Source: Prauserella_A oleivorans (GTDB taxonomy: Bacteria; Actinomycetota; Actinomycetes; Mycobacteriales; Pseudonocardiaceae). Taken from it: a DNA stretch of 64,000 bases. This document shows, piece after piece, positions 10,686 to 19,098 of the stretch. Position 1 is the stretch's first letter. Every line of letters starts with the position of its first letter. A program made the position numbers and the translations under genes. The stretch covers positions 434,001 to 498,000 of the forward strand of contig NZ_JBHUNT010000001.1 of the NCBI RefSeq assembly GCF_042685745.1. Direction: 5' to 3'. The notes beneath the pieces were generated by a model that saw nothing but the letters and a program-made list of their open reading frames with translations, was not told the origin of the DNA and did no database searches.

Positions 10686-11676
10686 GCCGGGCCGGGGCGC
10701 TGGAGAGCCGTTCCAGGTGCCGCGAGTCGAGCGCGAACTCGACGTGCTGGGCCAGCTCGTGCGCCTCGGGGACGCCGATCTCCCGGAACCGCACGGTGTC
10801 CTGCCCCGGCCGCAGCTGCCCGACCTTCCACAGGCTCGCGCGTGCGATCGTGGCGATCACCGTGAACCCGCCCGAGGTCGCCCCGTCGGGGCCGAGGATG
10901 GTGGGGACGTCGCCGTTCACGATCACCCCGCCGACGGGGAAGCTGCCATCGAGCACATTGGACGGATGGTCGCCCGCGACGCCACCGTCGGTGCGCGCCC
11001 ACGTGAAGCGGTGCGGGTTGAGCAGCACGGCCAGCCGGTCGGAGTTCAGGTTCACCCGCCACGGCAGCGACACGAAGTCCCGCCAGTCACCCTCGGTGAG
11101 GAACTCGGAACTGGCATGCGGGCCGCGCACGACCTCCAGCTCCCAGTGCCGGTGGTAGGCCGGGCGCAGGGCCTGCGGCAGCCGCAGTCTCGTGCCCGTG
11201 GCGGGTCCGGTGGGCAGGACGTCGCCACGGATGAGCGCCCGGCCCTCGAGTCCACCGATGCCGCCCGCGGTGTGCAGGGCGCGGGAGCCGAGCACCTCCG
11301 GGACGTCGATGCCGCCCGCCACCGCGAGGTAGAGCCGGAAGCCGGGACCCTTCGCCGTGCCGCACGTGAGCACGTCGCCGGGCCGCACCTCGATTCCCTC
11401 CCACAGCGGCACCGGCGCGCCGTTGAGCTGCGGGTTCGTGCCGTCGGCGCCGGTCAGGGCCAGCACGGTGTGCCGGTGGACCCGCGCGCCGAAGCGGCCG
11501 GTGGCGATCTCCAGCCCTGCGGCACCGGGTTCGTTGCCGACCAGCACGTTGGCGATCCGGAACGCGAGGTTGTCCACCGGTCCCGCTGGAAAGACGCCCT
11601 TGGCCTGCAGCCCGACCCGGCCCGGGTAGTCCTGCACGGTGGTCTGCACACCGGCGTCGAGGATCTCCAGCGTCAT
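10651..11676 (-). CDS. pxpC: PxpC / KipA-like protein (copy 2)
   Basis: The 341-residue AHS2 protein (VQTTVQDYPGRVGLQ, FPAGPVDNLAFRIANVLVGN, AVAGGIDVPEVLGSRAL) has only moderate similarity to copy 1, so the two pairs are diverged paralogues rather than a recent duplication. Its last 35 bp overlap the end of pxpA on the other strand. It overlaps the second pxpB by ATGA and sits in an operon headed by the PucR regulator. It may handle a different substrate from copy 1. Confidence 0.87.
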   Translation of the reverse strand: MTLEILDAGVQTTVQDYPGRVGLQAKGVFPAGPVDNLAFRIANVLVGNEPGAAGLEIATGRFGARVHRHTVLALTGADGTNPQLNGAPVPLWEGIEVRPGDVLTCGTAKGPGFRLYLAVAGGIDVPEVLGSRALHTAGGIGGLEGRALIRGDVLPTGPATGTRLRLPQALRPAYHRHWELEVVRGPHASSEFLTEGDWRDFVSLPWRVNLNSDRLAVLLNPHRFTWARTDGGVAGDHPSNVLDGSFPVGGVIVNGDVPTILGPDGATSGGFTVIATIARASLWKVGQLRPGQDTVRFREIGVPEAHELAQHVEFALDSRHLERLSSAPARLSAPPAPRAWG

Positions 11677-12563
11677 CGGCCGGCAAGGTAGTCGGCGACG
11701 ACGAACGGGGCGTCCTCGACGCGGTAGGCGTAGCGGCCGTCGAACGCCTGCCTGCGTGCCCGGAGCAGCTCCTCCTCGGTGACGCGGGTGAACCGCACCC
11801 GGTCGCCCGCCCGGATCAGGAACGGGTCGTCGCGGAACAGCTCGTGTCTGCCGAGGAGGTCGTAGATCGGGACGGTGCGGCCGAACAGCTGGTAGCTACC
11901 GGGCGAGTCGACCGGGTAGATCGCCACGCACGGTCCCCCGATGCCGACCGCCCCCTCGGGAGTCCACGCTCGCGTCGGGTTGTACTTCGGCACGCTCAGC
12001 GTCGGCTCGCGCAGGGAGAACAGGAACGGCAGGCCGGGCGCGAACCCGGTGAACGCCGTCCACCACTCCGTGCCGAGGATCGCCTCGTAGAGCTCCTCGC
12101 GGTCGGCGAGCCCGTTCTGCTCGGCGATGTAGTCGATGTTGGTGCCGTCGCGCGCGTAGGGCGCGTCCGGCCGGATGGTGGTGACGTAGCGGCGCACGGC
12201 CTCGGCGGTGGCGGAATCGTCGAACGCGATGGGCAGCACGATTCGCCTGCTCGGCACGGTGAGGCCGGCGATCTCGGGTTGCCGTCCGTGCAGGTCCCGC
12301 AGGTGGTGCAGCAGCGCCTCGCGGCTGGTCGCGGCGGGGTCGTACCGGATGAGGATTGACCGCAGCCCGGGCGCGGCCTCCACGAATCCGGGAGGTGGGG
12401 CCGTGGTCAGGGCCCCCAGCATGCCGACGACGACGAAATTGAGCCGCAGGTCCAGTTCGGTGCCGTCGGCGTACTCGACGAGCACGTACTCCTCACCAGC
12501 CTGCCGGTAGGTAGCGGCCGGGCGGCCCTCGACGGCGGGCGTGCGGTCGAGCACGACGCTCAT
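11673..12563 (-). CDS. pxpB: PxpB / KipI-like protein (copy 2)
   Basis: The 296-residue AHS1 protein has FTGFAPGLPFLFSL, the counterpart of FVPGLPF in copy 1, and YPVDSPGSYQLFGRT. The start ATG at 12563 overlaps the pucR stop by ATGA. It is translated with pxpC copy 2. The biotin carboxylase genes are associated only with copy 1. Confidence 0.86.
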   Translation of the reverse strand: MSVVLDRTPAVEGRPAATYRQAGEEYVLVEYADGTELDLRLNFVVVGMLGALTTAPPPGFVEAAPGLRSILIRYDPAATSREALLHHLRDLHGRQPEIAGLTVPSRRIVLPIAFDDSATAEAVRRYVTTIRPDAPYARDGTNIDYIAEQNGLADREELYEAILGTEWWTAFTGFAPGLPFLFSLREPTLSVPKYNPTRAWTPEGAVGIGGPCVAIYPVDSPGSYQLFGRTVPIYDLLGRHELFRDDPFLIRAGDRVRFTRVTEEELLRARRQAFDGRYAYRVEDAPFVVADYLAGR

Positions 12564-14065
12564 CGCATCTCCCGCATCCGCAACGCCAGCCACAACTCCG
12601 CCCGCGCGGTGGGGTCGTCGAGGTCGGTGTCGAGCAGTTCGCTGATGCGGCGCAGCCGGTAGCGCAGGGTGTGCCGGTGGATGCCCAGTGCCGTGGACGA
12701 GGCGTCGATGTGACTGTTGTTGGCCAGGTAGACCCGCAGCGTGGAAACGAGGTCCAATTTGGACCGGGACGCGTGCCGTTCCAGCGGTTCCAGCAGGGCG
12801 TCGGCCCAGCCGCGGGCTCCGGGATGGTCGAGTTGCGCGAGCAGCCCCGCGGTGGCGACGTCCTTGGCGAGCACGAGCCGGTCGCCGCCGCGTGTGGTGC
12901 CGAAGAAGACCGACCGGGTGCGGCGCAGCGCGTCCGGAACGTCGGCAGGCTGGACCCCGTCGCTGACCACACCGCGGGAGCGGGCCACCCGGTGCAGCAC
13001 CTCCTCCAGCGCCTGCAGGTCACCCTCGGCCACCGGAAGCAGCACCACGACGCTGTGCCGGTCGTAGCGGGCGACGAGCGCGCCTGCCTGGGTCAGCGCC
13101 GGGTGGTCCTCGGCCGCCCGGAGGAGGTCGCGGATGTCGCCGGGTTCGCAGCTGAGCAGCGCCACGCGCAGCGGCGCGGGTGGCAACGCCACGCCGAGTG
13201 TGTCGGCACACGACTCCGCGAGGTCGGGATGCCCGGACGCCGCCAGGCGCAGCACGGCCACGTTGGCGTCCCGCCGGGCGTCCCGCGCCTGCCGCTGCGC
13301 GACGACGTCGAGCGCGAGCAGCCCGACCGCGCTGGCCAGCACCGAGTGCTCCGGCGTGGTGAGCGCGGCACGCCTGCCCGCCGCGAGGTAACCGGCCACC
13401 GAACCGCCCGTACCGACCGGCAGCACGGCCACCTGCTGGTCGCCGAGCGCGAGCGACGCGGAATGCAGTAGCGACGTCATGGTCATCCGATCGAGCTCGG
13501 CCCGCACGCTCGCGGCGTAGCGGCGCGCGTGGGGCGGCGAGCAGTGCCGCGCGGCGCCCGACTCGTCGAGCAACAGCACCCAGGCGTCCAGCGCCTCCGC
13601 CAGGCCGGTGACCACGGCGCGGGGTCCACCGGTCGACACCGCTGCGGTGATGAGCTCCCGCTGGGTGGCGAGCGCGGAGGCGAGCGCGTCCTCCTGGGCG
13701 TAGGAGATCGCCGCGGCGACCGCCTCGCTGATCGCGATGAACGGCGTCGGCTCCGGAACCTCCAGCAGCGCCAGCCCGGACTCCCCGGCGGCGCCGACGA
13801 GCTCGTCCGGCACCCGCTCGTGGTGCGGTCCCACACCGAAGCCCAGCGCCACGACACCGCAACGGACCAGCCGGTCGACGTAGCCGTGCCAGGGTTTGTC
13901 GTGCAGGCCCGTCGTCAGCAGGAGCTCACCACCCGAGAGGTACGGCGTCGGGTCGGCCAGCTCGCTCGCGTGCACCCAGCGGATGCACCGCTGCGCGCCG
14001 GTGTCGACGAGCGCACGCAGGCCGAGCTCACCGCGGTTGAGCAGCCACTGCACGGTCGGTCGCAT
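12560..14065 (-). CDS. PucR-family transcriptional regulator
   Basis: The protein has 501 residues from an ATG at 14065 that follows AGGAGG; a longer start at 14092 lacks this spacing. The N-terminal purine-catabolism-type domain (TVQWLLNRGELGLRALV) is followed by a GGDEF-like central region and a C-terminal helix-turn-helix with the PucR signature TLRVYLANNSHIDASSTALGIHRHTLRYRLRRI. Family members control purine, proline or lactam catabolism. It heads the pxpB2-pxpC2 operon and likely controls both pxp transcription units in response to the substrate or to nitrogen status. Confidence 0.85.
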   Translation of the reverse strand: MRPTVQWLLNRGELGLRALVDTGAQRCIRWVHASELADPTPYLSGGELLLTTGLHDKPWHGYVDRLVRCGVVALGFGVGPHHERVPDELVGAAGESGLALLEVPEPTPFIAISEAVAAAISYAQEDALASALATQRELITAAVSTGGPRAVVTGLAEALDAWVLLLDESGAARHCSPPHARRYAASVRAELDRMTMTSLLHSASLALGDQQVAVLPVGTGGSVAGYLAAGRRAALTTPEHSVLASAVGLLALDVVAQRQARDARRDANVAVLRLAASGHPDLAESCADTLGVALPPAPLRVALLSCEPGDIRDLLRAAEDHPALTQAGALVARYDRHSVVVLLPVAEGDLQALEEVLHRVARSRGVVSDGVQPADVPDALRRTRSVFFGTTRGGDRLVLAKDVATAGLLAQLDHPGARGWADALLEPLERHASRSKLDLVSTLRVYLANNSHIDASSTALGIHRHTLRYRLRRISELLDTDLDDPTARAELWLALRMREMR

Positions 14066-14138
14066 GCACCCTCCTGCGGGCCAGTGTTGCACCGGCGCCC
14101 GCGAGGGGGGCGCACCCGGGTGACCTCGACGGTCTCGC

Positions 14139-14690
14139 TCAGCGCCCCGGGCGGTAGGTGTGCAGGACGTTGCCCGAGGCGAACGGCCTGGTCGCGACGA
14201 GCTCGAGCCGGGACCGGCCGATACCCCGGTACACCGGCGTCCCCTCCCCCAGCAGGACCGGCATGACCAGCAGGCGGATCTCGTCCACCACGCCGAGCTC
14301 CACCAGGCGGGCCGCGAGCGTGGAGCTGCCGAAGACGGCGACGTCCTTGCCGGTACCGGCGACGTCGTCGCGCAGTGGGCCGACCTTGGCCGGGTCGTCC
14401 AGGACGCGGGTGTCCGGCCAGTCGGCGCTGGTGAGGGTGCGGGTGACGACGGCCTTGGGCAGTGCGTTCATCCGCCGCGTCGTCTCCGGGTCGGTCTCCC
14501 ACGCGGTGGGGGACTGCCAGAACTGCGCCATCCCCTCGTAGGTGACGCGGCCGAAGACGATCGCGCCGGTGTGGTCGAGCTGGTCGAGTGAGAACTCGGT
14601 GAACTCGTCGTCGACGTTGTGCCAGTCGAGGTTCCTTCCGGGGGCCTCGTGGTAGCCGTCGGCGCTGGTGGCGATGAATGAGTACAGCAT
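14139..14690 (-). CDS. Dihydrofolate-reductase-fold (RibD C-terminal) family protein
   Basis: The 183-residue protein starts MLYSFIATSADGY, has the nucleotide-binding strand IVFGRVTYEGMA, and the late segment VAVFGSSTLAARLVE followed by RLLVMPVLLGEGTPVY, all typical of the RibD C-terminal/YyaP-like family. Members bind NADPH, but most have no assigned substrate. It is a single gene, with no riboflavin genes around it. Confidence 0.8.
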   Translation of the reverse strand: MLYSFIATSADGYHEAPGRNLDWHNVDDEFTEFSLDQLDHTGAIVFGRVTYEGMAQFWQSPTAWETDPETTRRMNALPKAVVTRTLTSADWPDTRVLDDPAKVGPLRDDVAGTGKDVAVFGSSTLAARLVELGVVDEIRLLVMPVLLGEGTPVYRGIGRSRLELVATRPFASGNVLHTYRPGR

Positions 14691-14851
14691 GTCCGGTCAG
14701 ACCGCGGGCTGCGCCGGAACTCATCGCGGGTGTCCGCTCCGATGATCACGGAGCGCAGCGGGTCCGGCAGGGAAATGACCCGACGGTGGCGGAACGCGAC
14801 GGCGCGGCGCGACGATTATCCCGCTATCCCCAGGTGGAAAGGAAAGGCAGC

Positions 14852-14983
14852 ATGAGCACCGCCGCAGACGTCCAGCCGGTCCGGATCCCCGAGCAGGCCA
14901 CGACCCAGCCCGCTCCCGCGATTCCGGCGCCGGAGCTGGACGACGACGAGTTCGCCCCCACCATCGTCCGCGGCAGGGAGTGA
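14852..14983 (+). CDS. Small acidic Pro/Ala-rich protein (43 aa), unknown
   Basis: An ATG at 14852 follows GGAAAGG at good spacing and opens a 43-residue frame ending 75 bp before the Mn-catalase gene in the same direction. The peptide (MSTAADVQPVRIPEQ to FAPTIVRGRE) is Pro-rich in the middle with a short acidic patch (ELDDDE) and no cysteine or membrane segment. I do not recognise it. A role with the catalase is only suggested by position, and a RiPP-type precursor is unlikely because no maturation genes are nearby. Confidence 0.5.
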   Translation: MSTAADVQPVRIPEQATTQPAPAIPAPELDDDEFAPTIVRGRE

Positions 14984-15058
14984 CCGGCGCAGTTTGGTCC
15001 GGCCAGGAATGGCAACACCACGCGCGTAGGGGTTCGACCAATCGCGAGTGGGAGCGTC

Positions 15059-15952
15059 ATGTTTCATCACACCAAGAAGCTGCAGTTCGAGGCCAAGCCC
15101 GAGCAGCCCGACCCGGTCTACGCGAGGAAGCTTCAGGAGCTGATCGGTGGAGCCTGGGGCGAGATGACGGTCACGATGCAGTACCTCTTCCAGGGCTGGA
15201 ACTGCCGCATGGAAGGCAAGTACAAGGACCTCATCATGGACATCGCCACCGAGGAGATCGGGCACGTCGAGATGCTCGCGACGATGGTGGCGCGCCTGCT
15301 CGAGGGCGCACCGGCCACGGAGACGACGCGCGCCGTGCAGGACCCGGTGATGGCCGCGGTCATGGGTGGCATGGACCCGCAACAGGCGATCGTGGGCGGC
15401 GGCGGCGCCCTGCCCAACGACAGCCAGGGTGTGCCGTGGAACGGCCGCTACGTGATCGCCAGCGGCAACCTGCTCGCCGACTTCCGCGCCAACGTCGCCG
15501 CCGAGGCACAGGGCCGGCTGCAGACAGCACGGCTCTACAACATGACGGACGACCCCGGTGTCAAGGAGATGCTCAAGTTCAATCTGGCGCGGGACACCTA
15601 CCACCAGAACATGTGGCTGGCCGCCATCGAGCAGCTGAAGGCGGACGGCATCGAGGGCACGCTCGCGCCGAACGCGTTGTTCGACGAGGAGCACCGCGAG
15701 CACGCGACCAGCCTGTGGAACCTCTCCGAGGGCAACGACTCCGCGCAGGGCCGCTGGGCCCAGGGCACCGGCCCGGACGGCGACCACGAGATGGGCATCG
15801 TGGAGAACCCGGAGCCGCTCGGTGGTCCGGCCGCGGGACCGCCGCCGGACCCGAAGCTGTTCGCGACCTACGACGGCAGCGAGCAACCCCGCGACCCGCG
15901 TCTGAGCGGTGCGAAGGGCATGGTCGGCAAGCTCAAGGAAGGCATGAGCTGA
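15059..15952 (+). CDS. Manganese catalase
   Basis: The 297-residue protein is a dimanganese catalase of the ferritin-like four-helix type. Ligands visible are Glu35 (GAWGEMTV), Glu66 and His69 (TEEIGHVEML), and a later E...H pair in VAAEAQGRLQTARLY and LARDTYHQN. It disproportionates hydrogen peroxide in the cytoplasm without heme. The C-terminal extension (PPPDPKLFATYDG) is common in the family. Start is ATG at 15060 minus one, directly after GGGAGCGTC. Length fits full-size members. Confidence 0.92.
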   Translation: MFHHTKKLQFEAKPEQPDPVYARKLQELIGGAWGEMTVTMQYLFQGWNCRMEGKYKDLIMDIATEEIGHVEMLATMVARLLEGAPATETTRAVQDPVMAAVMGGMDPQQAIVGGGGALPNDSQGVPWNGRYVIASGNLLADFRANVAAEAQGRLQTARLYNMTDDPGVKEMLKFNLARDTYHQNMWLAAIEQLKADGIEGTLAPNALFDEEHREHATSLWNLSEGNDSAQGRWAQGTGPDGDHEMGIVENPEPLGGPAAGPPPDPKLFATYDGSEQPRDPRLSGAKGMVGKLKEGMS

Positions 15953-16053
15953 CGGCCCGTCGAGGCCCGGTCGCAGGCCCTGCCCCGGGGCTGTGCAGGT
16001 CCGGGGCGGTGCCACATGCGTCCTGGTTCGTTCCGGCTCGCGCGGTTCCGTTC

Positions 16054-16146
16054 GACACGGCTACCTGGGCGGCACACACGGCTACCTGGGCGGCAGACAC
16101 GGCTACCTGGGCGGCACACACGGCTACCTGGACGGCAGACACGGCG
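16054..16146. repeat. 21-bp tandem repeat array, about 4.4 copies
   Basis: Four 21-bp units start at 16054, 16075, 16096 and 16117, each with the core ACACGGCTACCTGG, followed by a partial fifth. Units alternate GACAC and CACAC at the boundary. The array fills the gap between the Mn-catalase and prfC stop codons. The same unit family recurs at 45976-46101. Confidence 0.93.
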
Positions 16147-16157
16147 GCCGGGGGTGT

Positions 16158-17735
16158 TCAGCCTTCGGCAAGCAGCGGCTCGAGTTCCAGTTCCGGGTGC
16201 TGGCGGAGCAGGATGCGCATCGCCATCTCGTCCTCGAAGAGCGCCAGCTCGGTGCCGTCGACGCGGCTGACCACCTCGCTGCGCCGCCCGGAGTCCACGA
16301 GCCCGCGCTGCGCCGGATCGGCCAGTTTGCGGACGGCGCTGTAGGGCAGCCGGTCGAGCCGCACCGGCGCGGAGAACTCGTGCTCCATCCGGTGCGCGGC
16401 GACCTCGAACTGCATGGGACCGACCGCCGCGAACACGGGCGCCGCGTCGCCGCGCAGGTCCGACCGGAGCAGCTGGACGACCCCTTCGGCCGAGAGCTGG
16501 TCGACGCCCTTGCGGAACTGCTTGGACTTGCTCAGGTCCACCGGCCGCGCGACCGCGAAGTGCGCGGGCGCGAACTGCGGCAGCCCTGGGAATCGCACCG
16601 GCGGCTTGCCCGCGTACAGCGTGTCACCCACGCGCAGCGCGGAGGCGTTGACGAGCCCGATCACGTCGCCGGGGAACGCGGTGTCCACAGTAGACCGTTT
16701 TTGGCCGAACACCTGCTGCACGTACTTGGTGGCGAACGGCCGCTTCGTCGTCGCGTTGGTCACCACCATGCCGCGCTCGAACATGCCCGAGCACACGCGC
16801 GCGAAGGCCACCTGGTCGCGGTGTGCCGGGTCCATCCCGGTTTGCACCTTGAACACGAACGCGGAGAAGTCGGCGTCGAGCGGGCGGGGCACCCCGTCGG
16901 CGTCCACCCGCGGGGTGGGCCGCGGCGCCAGGTCGACGAGCAGGTCGAGCAGGTGCCGCACGCCGAAGTTCAGCACGGCGGCACCGAACAGCACCGGGGT
17001 GGCGGTGGCGTCACGGAACCGGTCGGCGTCGAACTCGCCACCGGAGGCCGCGAGCAGCTCCCTCTCCTCGCGGGCCGTGGTCCAGTCGGCGCCCACCTCG
17101 GCCTCGGCGCGGGCGGCATCGAGCCGTTCCTCGGGGGCAGCCTTGGCGCCACCGCTCGTGCGGGCGTAGCGCACGAACGAGCCGTCCGCGACGTCGAGCA
17201 CGCCCTGGAAGTGCCCCGCCGCGCCGACCGGCCACGTCAGCGGCATGGGCTGCAGTCCGATGCGCTCGACGAGCTCGTCGCACAGCTCCAGCGCCTCGCG
17301 GCCGGGGCGGTCCCACTTGTTGACGAAGGTCAGCACCGGGATGCCGCGGTGACGGCAGACGTCGAAGAGCTTGAGCGTCTGCGGTTCGAGCCCCTTCGCG
17401 GCGTCGAGCAGCATCACCGCCGAGTCGACGGCCGAGAGCACGCGGTAGGTGTCCTCGGAGAAGTCGGCGTGGCCAGGGGTGTCGAGCAGGTTGATGACGG
17501 CGTCGCGGTAGGAGAACTGCAGCGCGGCCGACGTGATGGAGATGCCGCGTGCGCGTTCCATCTCCATCCAGTCGGAGACGACGCCGTGCCGCCCGGACTT
17601 GCCGTGCACCGCGCCCGCCTCGGAGATCACCCGGGCGTGCAGCGCCAGCGCTTCGGTGAGGGTGGACTTGCCGGCGTCGGGGTGGCTGATCACGGCGAAG
17701 GAGCGCCTGCGATCGGCCTCGGTGAGGATGTGCAT
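16158..17735 (-). CDS. prfC: Peptide chain release factor 3
   Basis: The 525-residue translational GTPase has G1 SHPDAGKSTLTEAL, switch G3 DTPGHADFSED, G4 NKWDRPGRE and the RF3 C-terminal region (VGPMQFEVAAHRMEHEF). It recycles RF1/RF2 from ribosomes after termination. Length matches E. coli RF3 (529). It stands alone and its end abuts the 21-bp repeats. Confidence 0.95.
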   Translation of the reverse strand: MHILTEADRRRSFAVISHPDAGKSTLTEALALHARVISEAGAVHGKSGRHGVVSDWMEMERARGISITSAALQFSYRDAVINLLDTPGHADFSEDTYRVLSAVDSAVMLLDAAKGLEPQTLKLFDVCRHRGIPVLTFVNKWDRPGREALELCDELVERIGLQPMPLTWPVGAAGHFQGVLDVADGSFVRYARTSGGAKAAPEERLDAARAEAEVGADWTTAREERELLAASGGEFDADRFRDATATPVLFGAAVLNFGVRHLLDLLVDLAPRPTPRVDADGVPRPLDADFSAFVFKVQTGMDPAHRDQVAFARVCSGMFERGMVVTNATTKRPFATKYVQQVFGQKRSTVDTAFPGDVIGLVNASALRVGDTLYAGKPPVRFPGLPQFAPAHFAVARPVDLSKSKQFRKGVDQLSAEGVVQLLRSDLRGDAAPVFAAVGPMQFEVAAHRMEHEFSAPVRLDRLPYSAVRKLADPAQRGLVDSGRRSEVVSRVDGTELALFEDEMAMRILLRQHPELELEPLLAEG

Positions 17736-17807
17736 CGGTGTTCCAGTCTACCCGACCGCCCGATAGTCCACTGTAGACAGCCGACGACGTGCTGAAACGC
17801 ACTGTTG

Positions 17808-17813
17808 TAAGAT
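17808..17813 (+). promoter_or_regulatory. Likely -10 element (TAAGAT) of a leaderless transcript
   Basis: TAAGAT ends 8 bp before the GTG at 17822, the spacing expected when transcription starts at the start codon. It supports that start over the upstream GTG at 17789. Confidence 0.5.
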
Positions 17814-17821
17814 CAACTTCC

Positions 17822-18196
17822 GTGACTCCGGAACGCCATGACTCGGTCGCCGCGTACAACGCCGCGTACCCCGACAGCCCGATCCCGTCCGAGCCGGCCC
17901 AGCGGCACGCCCTGCGCGGGTACCACGCGGCCATGAACGGAGTCACCGACGACGTCACGGGGTCGGGGGGCACGTTGACGGTGGAGTTCCTGCCCGGCGG
18001 CGTGCCCGGGCCGGGCGAGGAGGACCGGGTCGGCACGGTGGTGGCGACCCGATGGGGTTCGGAGCCCGTACTCGTGCTGGCACCGCGGGTGCCGCTGCGC
18101 GCGGCGTGGAAGGCGATCATCGACCGGTGGCCCGCGCGGCTGTCCGAGGTCCAGGACACGCTGCACACCCTGCGGACGCCGACTCCCGCCGCCTGA
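17822..18196 (+). CDS. Conserved-type hypothetical protein (124 aa)
   Basis: The frame opens with GTG at 17822 (TPERHDSVAAYNAAYPD). A GTG at 17789 would add 11 residues but lies upstream of a good -10. Residues about 55-95 (GTVVATRWGSEPVLVLAPRVPLRAAW) are beta-rich and may be a small barrel. No signal peptide or membrane segment is present. Unrecognised. It is divergent from prfC. Confidence 0.6.
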   Translation: MTPERHDSVAAYNAAYPDSPIPSEPAQRHALRGYHAAMNGVTDDVTGSGGTLTVEFLPGGVPGPGEEDRVGTVVATRWGSEPVLVLAPRVPLRAAWKAIIDRWPARLSEVQDTLHTLRTPTPAA

Positions 18197-18226
18197 GCCG
18201 GACTCGCCGCACGTGACAGACAGAAC

Positions 18227-18240
18227 TGGAACATGTTCTA
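18227..18240 (+). promoter_or_regulatory. KstR-like operator box
   Basis: TGGAACATGTTCTA fits the KstR consensus TNNAACNNGTTNNA in every fixed position. It ends 9 bp before the start codon of the LLM oxidoreductase, where binding would block transcription. KstR is a TetR repressor of sterol catabolism in mycobacteria and rhodococci. Its presence here is not shown. Confidence 0.6.
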
Positions 18241-18249
18241 CTTGTCGCC

Positions 18250-19098
18250 ATGAGGTACGGCGTCGTGCTGTTCACCAGCGACCGCGGCATCGCCCCCGCC
18301 ACGGCGGCACGGCTCGCCGAGGACGCGGGCTTCACCTCGTTCTACGTGCCCGAACACACCCACATCCCGGTCAGGCGTGAAGCCGCCCACCCGACCACGG
18401 GGGACGCGACCCTGCCCGACGACCGGTACCTGCGCACGCTGGACCCGTGGGTGTCGCTGGCGATGGCCGCCGCTTGCACCGAACGGATCCGGCTCGCGAC
18501 AGCCGTGGCGTTGCCGGTGGAGCACGACCCCATCGCGCTGGCGAAGACCATCGCCTCCCTCGACCACCTCTCCGGTGGCCGGGTGACGCTCGGCGTGGGC
18601 TTCGGCTGGAACATCGACGAGCTCACCGACCACGGAGTACCCAGGGGCAGGCGGCGCACCATGCTCCGCGAGTACGTCGAGGCGATGCGGGAGCTGTGGT
18701 CCCACGACGAGGCCGCCTACGACGGCGAGTTCGTGAAGTTCGGCCCGAGCTGGGCCTGGCCGAAACCCGCGCAGGGCGGAGACATCCCGGTGCTCGCCGG
18801 GGCCGCGGGCACGCGCACGACGTTCGAGTGGGTCGCCCGCACCGGCCACGGCTGGCTCACCACACCGGTCGAGACGGAGCTGGACGACAAGGTGGCACTG
18901 CTGCATCGGACGTGGCGGGACGCGGGCAGGCCGGGTACGCCGGAGGTGGTCGCGCTGGCAGGCAAACCGAACCGGGCGGTTCTGGAGCACTGGGCGTCGA
19001 TCGGGGTGACCGAGGTCGTCTTCGGCCTCCCGGACCGGTCCGCCGACCGCGTCGCCGCCTACCTCGAGCGGCTGGCGGGCACGCTGCCGGCGGCGTAG
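18250..19098 (+). CDS. LLM-class F420-dependent oxidoreductase (TIGR03619-like)
   Basis: The 282-residue luciferase-like TIM barrel starts MRYGVVLFTSDRGIAP and carries VPEHTHIPV, ATAVALPVEHDPIALAKT and HLSGGRVTLGVGFGWN, characteristic of F420-using LLM oxidoreductases. It would reduce or oxidise an unknown substrate with F420. The KstR-like box in its promoter suggests sterol or lipid catabolism. Its 3' end overlaps the next gene, on the opposite strand, by 40 bp. Confidence 0.85.
   Translation: MRYGVVLFTSDRGIAPATAARLAEDAGFTSFYVPEHTHIPVRREAAHPTTGDATLPDDRYLRTLDPWVSLAMAAACTERIRLATAVALPVEHDPIALAKTIASLDHLSGGRVTLGVGFGWNIDELTDHGVPRGRRRTMLREYVEAMRELWSHDEAAYDGEFVKFGPSWAWPKPAQGGDIPVLAGAAGTRTTFEWVARTGHGWLTTPVETELDDKVALLHRTWRDAGRPGTPEVVALAGKPNRAVLEHWASIGVTEVVFGLPDRSADRVAAYLERLAGTLPAA

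Noticed and set aside
12751..12763. GTCCAATTTGGAC palindrome as an operator
   Set aside because: It lies inside the pucR coding region and fits the protein sequence; one isolated 13-bp dyad in a 64-kb window is weak evidence.
16054..16146. CRISPR array
   Set aside because: Units are 21 bp, directly adjacent with no unique spacers, and no cas genes are present.
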